Source: Oscillospiraceae bacterium (GTDB taxonomy: Bacteria > Bacillota > Clostridia > Oscillospirales > Ruminococcaceae). From it: a stretch of DNA of 64,000 nucleotides. The number at the start of each line of letters is the position of its first letter. Position 1 is the stretch's first letter. Both the position numbers and the translations under genes were made by a program. The stretch covers positions 62,001 to 126,000 of the forward strand of contig SFFJ01000001.1 of the NCBI GenBank assembly GCA_004557855.1, written 5' to 3'. Below are positions 6,664-15,107 of this stretch, in pieces. Under the pieces are notes generated by a model. That model saw nothing but the letters and a program-made list of their open reading frames with translations. It did no database searches and had not been told where the DNA came from.

Positions 6664-8442
6664 TCACACCGCATACTGGCTGGTATACAGCCGGTAGTAG
6701 AAGCCCTGCTTTTCCAGCAGCGCCTCATGGGTGCCGGTCTCCACGATCTGCCCGTCATTGATGACCAGGATCAGGTCAGCATCCACAATGGTGGAAAGCC
6801 GGTGGGCAATGACAAAGCAGGTGCGGTCCCGCATCAGCTTATCCATCGCCTTTTGCAGCAGGATCTCGGTACGGGTATCCACGTTGGAGGTCGCCTCGTC
6901 CAGAATAAGCAGCCGCCGGTTGGCCAAAAGCGCCCGTGCGATGGTCAAAAGCTGCTTCTGCCCGCCGGAAATATTGATGCTGTCCTCGCTGACGACGGTA
7001 TCATAGCCCTGCGGCAGCGTGCGGATAAAATGATCACAGTAGGCTTCATCGCATGCGGTGATGATCTCCTCCCGGGTCGCGTCGGGCTTGCCGTAGGCCA
7101 CATTATCGGCCACCGTGCCGCCAAATAGCCAGGTATCCTGCAGCACCATCCCGAACAGCCCCCGCACATCCTCACGGCTCACGGCGGCAATATCCTGCCC
7201 GTCTATCGTTATCTTCCCGCTTTGGATATCATAAAACCGCATCAGCAGGTTCACCAGCGTGGTCTTTCCGGCGCCGGTCGGCCCCACGATGGCCACCTTC
7301 TGCCCGTGGCGCACCTTTACGGTGAAATCCCGGATCAGCGGCGTTTCGGGGTCATAGCTGAAATTGACCCCGTCAAACTCCACATCGCCCTTTATGGTGC
7401 CGGTCAGGTGCCCGTCGATGGGCTTTTCCTCCTCGGCGTCCTGCAGTTCATAAACTCGCCCGGCGGCGGCACAGGTACGCTGCACCGATCCCATCACCCC
7501 GGCGATCTGCTCCAGCGGGGAGGAAAACTGCCGGGAATACAGCAGCACCGTCACTACGGCGCCCACCCCCAGTGCGCCCTTTACCGTCAGGTACCCGCCG
7601 ATGACCGCCACTAAAATATAGGCGATGGCATTGGCGGCGGTGATGCAGGGGGTGATCAGTCCCTGCAGGAAGATCGCCTTGGCCTCGGCATCCTTCTGCC
7701 GGTCGTTGATAGCCGCATGGGCGGCAATGGTCGCCTCCTCATGGTTGTAGGCCTTGGTGGTCTGGTAGCTGGCGTAGCTCTCCTCCACCACCGAATAAAG
7801 CTCTCCGCTTTCTCGGAACATCTTGCGGAAATAGTTGCCGCACCGGGCGGAAATGCGGGAGGAGATCAGGATGGAAAGGGGCATCAGCAAAAGCACCGCC
7901 AGCCCCATTTTCCAGTTTTCCCGCAGCATCATCACCGCAATGACGATGATCTGCATAAAGCCCATGATGAACACATCCACGATATCATGGATGCTGCCGC
8001 CCATATTGGAAACATCCTCCTGGATGCGGTCGATGATCTGCCCGGCAGGGGTCTTATCGATAAAGCTGATGGGCAGCCGGCTGATCTTATCGGAAATACT
8101 GATGCGGAGATTGCAGGTGTAGTAGCGGCTCACCACATTGTTCATCAGGTACATTTTCCCGGCTTCCAGCGCGCTTTTTATCAGGTAGACCGCCGCCAGT
8201 CCCCCGCAAAGGGGCAGTAGGGCGTCGGTCAGCCCGGCCAATGGCCGTTCCCCGGCCCATGCGTCGTACAAAAGCTGGATGGCAGCCCCCAAAAGCTGCG
8301 GGGCTATCACGGCGCAGGTCACCACGGCAGCCCCCATCAGGGCGCCCAGCAGCAGCCACCCGTAAATGGGCTTTGCATCCCTCACCAACCGGGCAAAAAC
8401 CTCCCAGTTGGTCATTTTAACGTTATGCGTTTCCCCGTTCAT
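6664..8442 (-). CDS. ABC exporter subunit with canonical ATPase site (BmrD-like)
   Basis: 592 residues. It has an N-terminal six-helix type IV exporter membrane domain (about residues 25-320) and a C-terminal nucleotide-binding domain with Walker A GPTGAGKTT, signature ISGGQKQLL, Walker B LLILDEATSN and the switch His in VIAHRLST. The catalytic Glu after Walker B is present. The start overlaps the stop of the preceding exporter subunit by 4 bases, so the two are translationally coupled. Together they form a heterodimeric multidrug-type exporter in which only one ATP site is fully active. The substrate is not predictable. Confidence 0.85.
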   Translation of the reverse strand: MNGETHNVKMTNWEVFARLVRDAKPIYGWLLLGALMGAAVVTCAVIAPQLLGAAIQLLYDAWAGERPLAGLTDALLPLCGGLAAVYLIKSALEAGKMYLMNNVVSRYYTCNLRISISDKISRLPISFIDKTPAGQIIDRIQEDVSNMGGSIHDIVDVFIMGFMQIIVIAVMMLRENWKMGLAVLLLMPLSILISSRISARCGNYFRKMFRESGELYSVVEESYASYQTTKAYNHEEATIAAHAAINDRQKDAEAKAIFLQGLITPCITAANAIAYILVAVIGGYLTVKGALGVGAVVTVLLYSRQFSSPLEQIAGVMGSVQRTCAAAGRVYELQDAEEEKPIDGHLTGTIKGDVEFDGVNFSYDPETPLIRDFTVKVRHGQKVAIVGPTGAGKTTLVNLLMRFYDIQSGKITIDGQDIAAVSREDVRGLFGMVLQDTWLFGGTVADNVAYGKPDATREEIITACDEAYCDHFIRTLPQGYDTVVSEDSINISGGQKQLLTIARALLANRRLLILDEATSNVDTRTEILLQKAMDKLMRDRTCFVIAHRLSTIVDADLILVINDGQIVETGTHEALLEKQGFYYRLYTSQYAV

Positions 8443-10160
8443 CGGCGGTCACCTCCCGTCTGTGAGAGATAAATCTCCCGATAGACGCCGCAGCGCTCCA
8501 GCAGCTCCCGGTGGGTCCCGGCATCCACTAGCATTCCGCCGTCCATCACAAAGATCTTATCGCTGTTCATGGCGCTGGTCACCCGCTGCGTCACCACGAT
8601 CTGGGTTTTCCCGGCCGCTTTTTCGGCCAGCGCCCGCCGCAGGTTCGCTTCGGTCATAAAATCCAACGCCGAAAAGCTGTCGTCAAAAAGGTAGATCGGC
8701 GCATTTTTCAGCACCGCCCGGGCGATGCTCACCCGCTGCTTCTGCCCGCCGGAAAGGTTTTTCCCGGCCTGCACCAGCACGTGGTCCAGTCCCTTGGGCT
8801 GCGCCTTAATGTAGTCGGTCATCTGTGCAACAGCCGCCGCCTGCCATATTTCCTCCTCGGCGGCATCGGGGCGGCCCATGGCGATATTCTCCCGGATCGT
8901 CCCGGTGTAAATGCCGGCCCGCTGCAAAACACAGCTGATATTCTGCCGGATGGTACGGCGGTTCAAGGTGGCGGCATCCCGCCCGTCATAGTAGATTTTG
9001 CCCTCGGTGGGCTGCCGGAAGGCCATCAAAAGCTGCACCAGCGTGGATTTTCCGCTGCCGGTTCCGCCGATAATGGCGGCCTTTTCTCCCGGTGCAATGT
9101 GCAGCGTCACATGGCTGACCGCCGCGGCGTCGGCGCCCTCGTAGCAAAAGGTCACGTCCTCCATGCGGATATCCCCGGCAAAGGTGATATCCTCCCCCGG
9201 GGCGTCGTTCACCGTTTTGGCGTTCATTACCTCGCCGATGCGCTCCGCCGCAACCTTGGCATGGGGGTACATCACCAGCGCAAACGCCGCCATCACAATG
9301 CCGTTCATCACCAGCGCCACATACTGCACCATCGCAAAAATATCGCCGCCGGAGGCGGAGCTCACCCCGCTTTGCATCCGGCTGCCGCCGAAAAACACGA
9401 TGGCAACCGCCACCAGATTCATCAGCGCAATGGCCAGCGGTGAGGCCAGCCCCATTTTCACATTTGCTTCGATGATATGCTCCGCCATCACACGGGTCGC
9501 ATCGGCAATTTTCCTCTGCTCCTGCTGCTCACGGTTAAACGCCCGGATGACCCGGATGCCATGCAGCCGTTCCCGGACGAGGTCGTTCTGCTTATCGCAG
9601 TAGCTGTCGGAAATTTTCCACAGCGGCTCCACCTTTCGCCCGATAATGAGCATGGCCGCCGTGATGATGGGCAGCGCCAGCAGGATGATGAGCGCCAGTG
9701 CGGGGTCCTTGGAAAAGGCCAGCGCCACCCCGCCGAAAAACAGCACCGGTATGGTGATGATATTGCTGGAAAGCATGTCGGCGACCCATGACATCGTTCC
9801 CACATCGTGGGTGGAACGGGTCAGCAGCGCCGACGTGCCGATGCGGCTGACCTCCTCGAAGGGCATTTGGTTCACCCGGCTGAAAACAGCGGCCCGCAGG
9901 TCGGCGCAGAAACCGGAAACCACCCGGGTGCGGAACCACGTTCCGGCCACCACAGCCCCCAGCGAAATGGCCGTTACCACCAGCATTTTTGCGCTGCACC
10001 GCAGGATATAATCCCAGTCCGAGCGATAGACGCCCCGGTTGAGAATATCACTCATGATGGTGGGCAGCAGCAGCGAGCAGACGCCCGAAACAGCGATGAG
10101 CAGGACGCCCAGCAGCATCTGCCCACGGTATGGCTTGAGATAGGTAAAAATTTGTTTCAT
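8439..10160 (-). CDS. ABC exporter subunit with degenerate ATPase site (BmrC-like)
   Basis: 573 residues from the ATG at 10160 (GGAGAATCT upstream); a longer reading to 10241 runs into the attenuator hairpin and is not used. A six-helix exporter domain is followed by a nucleotide-binding domain with Walker A GGTGSGKST and signature LSGGQKQR. The residue after Walker B is Asp, not Glu (LFDDSFSALD), and the switch position reads VVTQRVTS with Gln replacing His. Both substitutions are the hallmark of the degenerate half of heterodimeric exporters such as BmrCD or TM287/288. It is preceded by a leader ORF and intrinsic terminator, which suggests drug-induced attenuation control. Confidence 0.85.
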   Translation of the reverse strand: MKQIFTYLKPYRGQMLLGVLLIAVSGVCSLLLPTIMSDILNRGVYRSDWDYILRCSAKMLVVTAISLGAVVAGTWFRTRVVSGFCADLRAAVFSRVNQMPFEEVSRIGTSALLTRSTHDVGTMSWVADMLSSNIITIPVLFFGGVALAFSKDPALALIILLALPIITAAMLIIGRKVEPLWKISDSYCDKQNDLVRERLHGIRVIRAFNREQQEQRKIADATRVMAEHIIEANVKMGLASPLAIALMNLVAVAIVFFGGSRMQSGVSSASGGDIFAMVQYVALVMNGIVMAAFALVMYPHAKVAAERIGEVMNAKTVNDAPGEDITFAGDIRMEDVTFCYEGADAAAVSHVTLHIAPGEKAAIIGGTGSGKSTLVQLLMAFRQPTEGKIYYDGRDAATLNRRTIRQNISCVLQRAGIYTGTIRENIAMGRPDAAEEEIWQAAAVAQMTDYIKAQPKGLDHVLVQAGKNLSGGQKQRVSIARAVLKNAPIYLFDDSFSALDFMTEANLRRALAEKAAGKTQIVVTQRVTSAMNSDKIFVMDGGMLVDAGTHRELLERCGVYREIYLSQTGGDRR

Positions 10161-10210
10161 AGATTCTCCGTTTGGTTTTTGGCTCGGCTCTCTCCCGCCC
10201 CACAGGCGCA

Positions 10211-10246
10211 AAAAAGCCGGGAGCAAAACAACTCCCGGCAAAAATG
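10211..10246 (-). terminator. Intrinsic terminator between leader ORF and ABC operon (attenuator)
   Basis: Perfect 8-bp stem GCCGGGAG/CTCCCGGC (10232-10239 with 10216-10223), loop of 8, followed on the minus strand by TTTTTT. It lies 29 bases after the leader ORF stop and about 50 bases before the exporter start, so it must be read through for the exporter to be made. Confidence 0.85.
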
Positions 10247-10268
10247 GTACGGCCTTAAAAGGGCATTG

Positions 10269-10325
10269 TCACAGAGAGAGCTGCTGTACTGGTATTCTGT
10301 TATGGTCATTACGCAATTTAATCAT
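10269..10325 (-). CDS. 18-residue leader peptide upstream of ABC exporter
   Basis: This ORF reads MIKLRNDHNRIPVQQLSL. It has an excellent ribosome site (AAAGGAGCTGCTGAA before the ATG) and a strong promoter directly upstream (10364-10392). No other gene lies between the promoter and the attenuator, so this is the only thing translated before the terminator. The end of the ORF (CAGCAGCTC) is complementary to its own Shine-Dalgarno region (GAGCTGCTG), so ribosome position would change RNA folding. The arrangement resembles the bmrB leader of B. subtilis bmrBCD, where stalled ribosomes cause read-through. The peptide sequence itself is not one I recognise. Confidence 0.7.
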   Translation of the reverse strand: MIKLRNDHNRIPVQQLSL

Positions 10326-10363
10326 TTCAGCAGCTCCTTTCTTCGGTATTGGCATCTTTCGAA

Positions 10364-10392
10364 AGTATAGCATACTGTCCCGGCTTTGGCAA
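10364..10392 (-). promoter_or_regulatory. Promoter of leader ORF/ABC exporter operon
   Basis: Minus-strand TTGCCA, 17 bases, TATACT. Transcription would start near 10357 and run through the 18-codon ORF and the attenuator into the exporter genes. Confidence 0.75.
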
Positions 10393-10444
10393 GCCCTTTT
10401 TGCGGGGTCGGCGGGGTTGCCCGGCCTGCAAAAGGCGAGAATTC

Positions 10445-10532
10445 GGCCCGCAGGGCCGGCCATGCTCCGCATGGCCGTAGGGGCGGCCGGAGGCCGCCCC
10501 GGCCCCGGCGAAGCCGGGGCGCCCTGCGGGCC
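10445..10532. repeat. GC-rich multi-hairpin intergenic repeat, copy 1
   Basis: Bounded by GGCCCGCAGGGC and GCCCTGCGGGCC. Inside are three smaller hairpins (GGCCATGCTCCGCATGGCC, GGGCGGCC/GGCCGCCC, CCCCGGCGAAGCCGGGG). It lies between the exporter promoter and the rmuC terminator. Confidence 0.85.
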
Positions 10533-10573
10533 GTCCCCAACCGGAAAGCCTCTGCATTTTCCCTGTAAACGGT

Positions 10574-10610
10574 CAAAAACGCCCCCTATCACACCGATGA
10601 CGGGGGCAGT
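10574..10610 (-). terminator. Terminator of rmuC
   Basis: On the minus strand GCCCCC pairs with GGGGGC and is followed by GTTTTTG, 37 bases beyond the rmuC stop. Confidence 0.75.
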
Positions 10611-10646
10611 ATTATGCATTTTCAGTTTTTCGCACCGGCGGCCGGC

Positions 10647-11921
10647 TCAAGCCTCCGGCTCCTCCGCAAGCTGCTCCTCGTTTTCCGGGAACAGGGCGGC
10701 CGACTGCTCCTGCGGCAGGCTGGCAACCCCCCGCAGCTTCCGCTGGATCTGCCGGGTCCTCACGCCGACCAGCCGGTCCAGCTCACTGCTGGCCTGCTCC
10801 AGCCGGCTTTGGGTCATGGTCAGGGCATCGGCAAACTTGTCAAACTCGGTCTTAACGGCGCCCAGGATATTCCAAACCTCCCCGCTGCGCCGCTGGATGG
10901 CGATGGTCCGAAAGCTCATCTGCAGCGAGTTCAAAAGGGCAGCCATGGTGCTTGGCCCCGCAATATTGACCCGGTACTCCCGCTGCAAAACCTCCACCAT
11001 GCCCCGGCTGACTACCTCGGCATACAGCCCCTCAAACGGCAAAAACAGGATGCCAAATTCGGTGGTATCGGGCGGGCAAAGGTACTTTTCGCGGATGTCC
11101 TTGGCTTCCATCCGGACGGTAAGCAGCAGCTGCCGCACCGCCGTCTGAACCGCCGCGGGATCCCCGGAATCATAGGCATCCCGCAGGGCGGCATAGCTGT
11201 CGCCGGGGAACTTCGCATCGATGGGCAGCCAAACAAAACCGCCATCCTCGACCGGTAGTTTAACCGCATATTCCACCACATTACGGCTGCCGGGGACGGT
11301 CGCCACATTTTTCCCGTACTGCTCCGGAGTGAGAATATCCTCCAGAATGGCGCCGAGCTGAACCTCCCCCAAAATACCGCGGGTTTTCACGTTGCCAAGC
11401 ACCTTTTTCAGGTCTCCGACCCCCTGCGCCAGCGTCTGCATTTCCCCAAGCCCGCGGTAAACCTGTTCCAGCCGCTCATTGACCAGCCGGAAGGACTCGG
11501 TCATGCGGTCATTCAGGGTCTTTTGCAACTTTTCATCGACCGTTTGACGCATTTCGTCAAGTTTGGCATTATTGTCCTGCCGTATTGTGGTAAGTTGACG
11601 TTCCATTGACATACGCACGTCCTCAAGCGCACGCGAGGACTGCTGGGAAAATGTGGATAGCCTGTTCTCAAACTGGGTGAGTTTATCGAGAAGGGCGCGG
11701 CTTTCGGCCTCGGACTGGGTTTGCCCGCTCTGCATCAGGTACTTGCCGAGCGCAAGAATATCGGCCTGCACAGAATGCTCCAGATCGCTTTGCAAGCGCT
11801 GGAGCCGGGCGGAAAGGTCATTATTTTCGGTTTTTTTGCTGCGGACGAGCAGCAGAATGAGCAGGGCAATGATGAGGGCAGCCGCCCCCAACAGAATATA
11901 CCCCAAAGTTTGCTGATCCAT
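10647..11921 (-). CDS. rmuC: DNA recombination protein RmuC
   Basis: 424 residues. An N-terminal membrane helix (about residues 7-26) is followed by a long coiled-coil (about 35-175), then the RmuC nuclease-like domain (from roughly residue 185: RGILGEVQLGAILEDIL, then PIDAKFPGDSY). The end is a second helical stretch with an acidic tail. RmuC limits inversions at short inverted repeats in E. coli; its domain is related to restriction-endonuclease folds. The gene stands alone, with GGAGAGAAACCACCC before the ATG, its own terminator, and LexA-like dyads in its promoter, which fits a DNA-damage role. Confidence 0.9.
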   Translation of the reverse strand: MDQQTLGYILLGAAALIIALLILLLVRSKKTENNDLSARLQRLQSDLEHSVQADILALGKYLMQSGQTQSEAESRALLDKLTQFENRLSTFSQQSSRALEDVRMSMERQLTTIRQDNNAKLDEMRQTVDEKLQKTLNDRMTESFRLVNERLEQVYRGLGEMQTLAQGVGDLKKVLGNVKTRGILGEVQLGAILEDILTPEQYGKNVATVPGSRNVVEYAVKLPVEDGGFVWLPIDAKFPGDSYAALRDAYDSGDPAAVQTAVRQLLLTVRMEAKDIREKYLCPPDTTEFGILFLPFEGLYAEVVSRGMVEVLQREYRVNIAGPSTMAALLNSLQMSFRTIAIQRRSGEVWNILGAVKTEFDKFADALTMTQSRLEQASSELDRLVGVRTRQIQRKLRGVASLPQEQSAALFPENEEQLAEEPEA

Positions 11922-11953
11922 GGGTGGTTTCTCTCCTGATTTTGGCCAAATAA

Positions 11954-12006
11954 GAACGATTGTTCTCTTTGTTTTTCATTGTAGCACAAATGTTCGCATG
12001 TGTAAA
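11954..12006 (-). promoter_or_regulatory. rmuC promoter with LexA-like dyads
   Basis: Minus-strand TTTACA (12001-12006), 17 bases, TACAAT (11978-11983). GAAC-N4-GTTC lies just downstream of the -10 (11954-11965) and CGAACATTTGTGC fills the spacer. The Gram-positive LexA box is CGAAC-N4-GTTCG; the first dyad keeps both GAAC/GTTC halves, the second only one. SOS control is therefore plausible, not proven. Confidence 0.5.
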
Positions 12007-12152
12007 GGGCACCCCCGAAATTTGTAGGAATGAATGAAAATCACGCCGTAACACTTGGGTATTATTATGCAAGGTGCTTTTAGTCTATCGGTCAGCCGGG
12101 CTTTTTTTACTCTTTATATCCATGACTGAAGCCGTATCAACTGGGGCAACAG

Positions 12153-12181
12153 AAAACAGGAGCCCGGTGGGGGCTCCTGCT
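12153..12181 (-). terminator. Terminator of the pot operon
   Basis: CAGGAGCCC-N4-GGGGCTCCTG, with GTTTTCTGTT on the minus strand, 16 bases after the potD stop. Confidence 0.8.
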
Positions 12182-12196
12182 TGGGGATGGCTTACA

Positions 12197-13429
12197 TTAT
12201 TCCTCACGTTTTCTGCGGGTGGCGCGGACGATATTGAGGGCGATGATACCCGCCACGCACGCCCCGAGGAACATGGGCATGATCATGGCGCTGTACTTTT
12301 CATCGGCGGTCAGCACCTCGGCCCACTTGCTGTCGATGTAAAGGGACAGCTCCGGGCCGATATAGGTGTAGTAGCCGCAGTGGGCCAGGGACTCCTCATC
12401 GGGGTAGGCGGTGGGGTCGGATTTTGTCTCCTCATCCAGCAGCTCGTACACCTTCGTATTGGGGGTGGAATAGCCGATGGCCTCGGTATTGGCAAGGCCG
12501 ACCTCCGGCTCCAGCATAAAATTGATATACATTTCCGCCAGCTCCCGCTTCTGACTCTCCTTGGGGATGCACAGGCAATCGGTGAAAAGATTGCTGCCCT
12601 CCACGGGGATGGAGAAGGCAAGGTCGGGGTTGTCCGCTATCATGGTGACGGCATCGCCGTTATAATAGGGCGCCATGGCCGCTTCCCCGCCGATCATTTT
12701 ATCGAATACCTCATCGGCGACGTAGGCCTGAATGACCTTTTTCTGCTCCTTCAGCAGCACCACGGCCTTATCCACCTGCTCGGTGCTTTCGGCATTAATG
12801 GGCAGCCCCAAATAGGCAAAGGTGATGCCGAAGGCGTCCTTGGAGTTATTGATCATCAGGATATTATCCATATAGGCTTCGCTCCACAGGGCGCCCCAGC
12901 TGGCCACCACCGCTTCGTCCTCTACCATTTTGGTATTGTAGATGAGCCCCAGCACGCCCCAGGTATAGGGCACCGAATACTCATTGGTGGGGTCGTAGGA
13001 CTGGTAAAGGTACTTTTCATCGATGTTTTTCAGGTTGGGGATATTGGACATATCCGGCTTTTGCAGCATCCCCTCGGCGATCATACGGGAGATCATGTAG
13101 TCGGAGGGAACGACGATATCATAGACGGCGCCGCCGGTTTTCAGCTTGGCGTACATCGATTCATTGGTATCGTAATTGGAATAGATGACCCGGATGCCGG
13201 TGACCTCCTCAAAGGCCTTGTTGACATCCAGCCCGCCATCGGCACCGTCGGAGATATACTCGCCGCAATTGTAGACGCTGATGGAATAGCCCTTATCCTT
13301 GTACCGGCCGTAGTAGTTCATATCCAGCACCGAGGTATCGATGCCGGTACCGGCAGCCAGTGCGGTGACCGGCAGCAGGGCAGCGGCCATCACAAGGGCC
13401 GAAAGAAGGGAGAGAATACGCTTTTTCAT
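12197..13429 (-). CDS. potD: Polyamine ABC transporter substrate-binding protein PotD, C-terminally anchored
   Basis: 410 residues. A cleavable-type signal (MKKRILSLLSALVMAAALLPVTALA) is followed by a class-D periplasmic-binding fold typical of PotD/PotF (YNCGEYISDG, YDIVVPSDYMISRM, YSVPYTWGVLGLIYN). There is no lipobox Cys after the signal. Instead the protein ends with a hydrophobic helix and basic tail (FLGACVAGIIALNIVRATRRKREE), which would hold it to the outer face of the membrane. That is unusual, since Gram-positive binding proteins are normally lipoproteins. It is the last gene of potABCD and overlaps potC by 4 bases. Confidence 0.85.
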   Translation of the reverse strand: MKKRILSLLSALVMAAALLPVTALAAGTGIDTSVLDMNYYGRYKDKGYSISVYNCGEYISDGADGGLDVNKAFEEVTGIRVIYSNYDTNESMYAKLKTGGAVYDIVVPSDYMISRMIAEGMLQKPDMSNIPNLKNIDEKYLYQSYDPTNEYSVPYTWGVLGLIYNTKMVEDEAVVASWGALWSEAYMDNILMINNSKDAFGITFAYLGLPINAESTEQVDKAVVLLKEQKKVIQAYVADEVFDKMIGGEAAMAPYYNGDAVTMIADNPDLAFSIPVEGSNLFTDCLCIPKESQKRELAEMYINFMLEPEVGLANTEAIGYSTPNTKVYELLDEETKSDPTAYPDEESLAHCGYYTYIGPELSLYIDSKWAEVLTADEKYSAMIMPMFLGACVAGIIALNIVRATRRKREE

Positions 13430-14292
13430 ACCGCAGGTCCCTCCTTTCGCATCATCTGCTTTTCCTTGCGGGCGGAATAGTAGTTGCTGAACAGCAGCAG
13501 CACCAGTACCACCACAAAGATGATCGCAGTCAGGGCGTTGACCTCCGGGCTGACGCGCTTGCGCACCATCGAGAAGATGGTAACGGGGAGGGTCTGCGAG
13601 GAGGCGCTGGATACAAAGTAGCTGATGACGAAGTCATCCAGCGAGTAGGTGAACGCCATGAGGAAGCCGGATACCATGCCGGGCATGATCTCCGGGATGA
13701 CGACCTTGTAGAAGGCCAGCTTGGGGCTGCAGCCCAGGTCCTGCGCGGCCTCGAAGGTGAAGCGATCCATCTGACGGAGCTTCGGGAGGACGTTTAGGAT
13801 GACATAGGGGGTGCAGAAGGTGACGTGTGCGATGATAAGCGTCACAAACCCCAGCTGCATTTCCGGCAGCTGCAGGAAGGAAAGCGCCGTCCCGCCGATC
13901 CAGCTGTTGAACTTCTGGATGCCGTTGCCGAAGGACACAAACAGCAGCAGCATGGAAACACCGGTGACGATCTCCGGATTGAGGATGGGCAGGTAGGTGA
14001 TGTTCATAATAAGGGACTTGAACCATTTGCGGCGCATGGCATAGATGCCGACCGCCGCCATGGTGCCCAGCACCAGTGCGATCACCGAGGACGCCAGCGC
14101 AATGATAAGGGTATTGCGCAGCGAGGAAAGGATCAGCTCATTGTGGAACAGCTCCCTATACCAATGGAAGGAAAAGCCCGCCCAGTGGGCACGGGATTTG
14201 GACTCATTGAAGCTGAAAATGATAAGAACGATGATGGGCAGATACAGGAAGATAAATATGAGGCGGGTATAAAGCTTTGCGTACCATTTCAT
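13426..14292 (-). CDS. potC: Polyamine ABC transporter permease PotC
   Basis: 288 residues with six predicted membrane helices. The cytoplasmic loop carries the EAA motif of binding-protein-dependent permeases (AAQDLGCSPKLAFYKVVIPEIMPGM). With PotB it forms the membrane channel of the spermidine/putrescine importer. The gene overlaps both neighbours by 4 bases, which indicates translational coupling. Confidence 0.9.
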   Translation of the reverse strand: MKWYAKLYTRLIFIFLYLPIIVLIIFSFNESKSRAHWAGFSFHWYRELFHNELILSSLRNTLIIALASSVIALVLGTMAAVGIYAMRRKWFKSLIMNITYLPILNPEIVTGVSMLLLFVSFGNGIQKFNSWIGGTALSFLQLPEMQLGFVTLIIAHVTFCTPYVILNVLPKLRQMDRFTFEAAQDLGCSPKLAFYKVVIPEIMPGMVSGFLMAFTYSLDDFVISYFVSSASSQTLPVTIFSMVRKRVSPEVNALTAIIFVVVLVLLLFSNYYSARKEKQMMRKEGPAV

Positions 14293-15104
14293 ATCAGCAT
14301 CCCTCCTCTGTCGTCGTTGTCCTCAAACTGGTTCATCAAACTCATGACCAGCAGGATAAAGACCATCAAGACCAGCGAGATGGCGGAGCCGAGATTGGGA
14401 TTGTAGGCGTTGCCGAGGAACTGGGTCTCGATGAGGTCACCGACCATCATATTGGAGCCGCCGCCCAGCATACGGGAAATGATGAAGGTGGAAACAGACG
14501 GCACAAATACCATGGTGATGCCGGTGGTGATACCGGGCACCGAAAGGGGCAGCACCACACGGGTAAAGGTGTTCCACGGGTTGGCGCCGAGGTCCCCGGC
14601 AGCCTCCAGCGTGTAGGGCTCTATTTTGGTCATGATGGAGTAAAGCGGAATGACCATGAAGGGCAGGTAATTATATACCATGCCCAGCACCACGGCTCCC
14701 TGCGTGTAGATCATCTTAAAGGGCCCCATGCCGAAGACCTCCAGGATGCTGTTGATGACGCCGTTATTTTCCAAAAGGGTCATCCACGCATAGGTGCGCA
14801 GCAGGAAGTTCGTCCACATGGGCAGCATAACCAGCATAACCAAAAGCCGCTGGTTGTTGGCGTCATAGCGGCTCATGATGAAGCCCAGGGGATAAGCGAT
14901 AACAAGACAGATGGCGGTAGCCACCAGAGAAAGCCAGATGGAGCGCACAAATACGGCGGTGTAATCCGAGACCTTGGCGACATTGGCAAAGGTGAATTCA
15001 CCCTTGGTGGTGGAAAGGCCGAAAACCGCCACCAGTATAAGCGGCACTACCACAAAAATAGCCGACCATACGATGTACGGGACGGAAGAAAAGCGAAACT
15101 TCAT
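14289..15104 (-). CDS. potB: Polyamine ABC transporter permease PotB
   Basis: 271 residues, six predicted helices. The EAA loop reads EAAGDLGANPWNTFTRVVLPL, which contacts the ATPase PotA. It follows potA by three bases and overlaps potC by four. The whole set potA-potB-potC-potD has the standard gene order of polyamine importers. Confidence 0.9.
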   Translation of the reverse strand: MKFRFSSVPYIVWSAIFVVVPLILVAVFGLSTTKGEFTFANVAKVSDYTAVFVRSIWLSLVATAICLVIAYPLGFIMSRYDANNQRLLVMLVMLPMWTNFLLRTYAWMTLLENNGVINSILEVFGMGPFKMIYTQGAVVLGMVYNYLPFMVIPLYSIMTKIEPYTLEAAGDLGANPWNTFTRVVLPLSVPGITTGITMVFVPSVSTFIISRMLGGGSNMMVGDLIETQFLGNAYNPNLGSAISLVLMVFILLVMSLMNQFEDNDDRGGMLI

Positions 15105-15107
15105 GGC

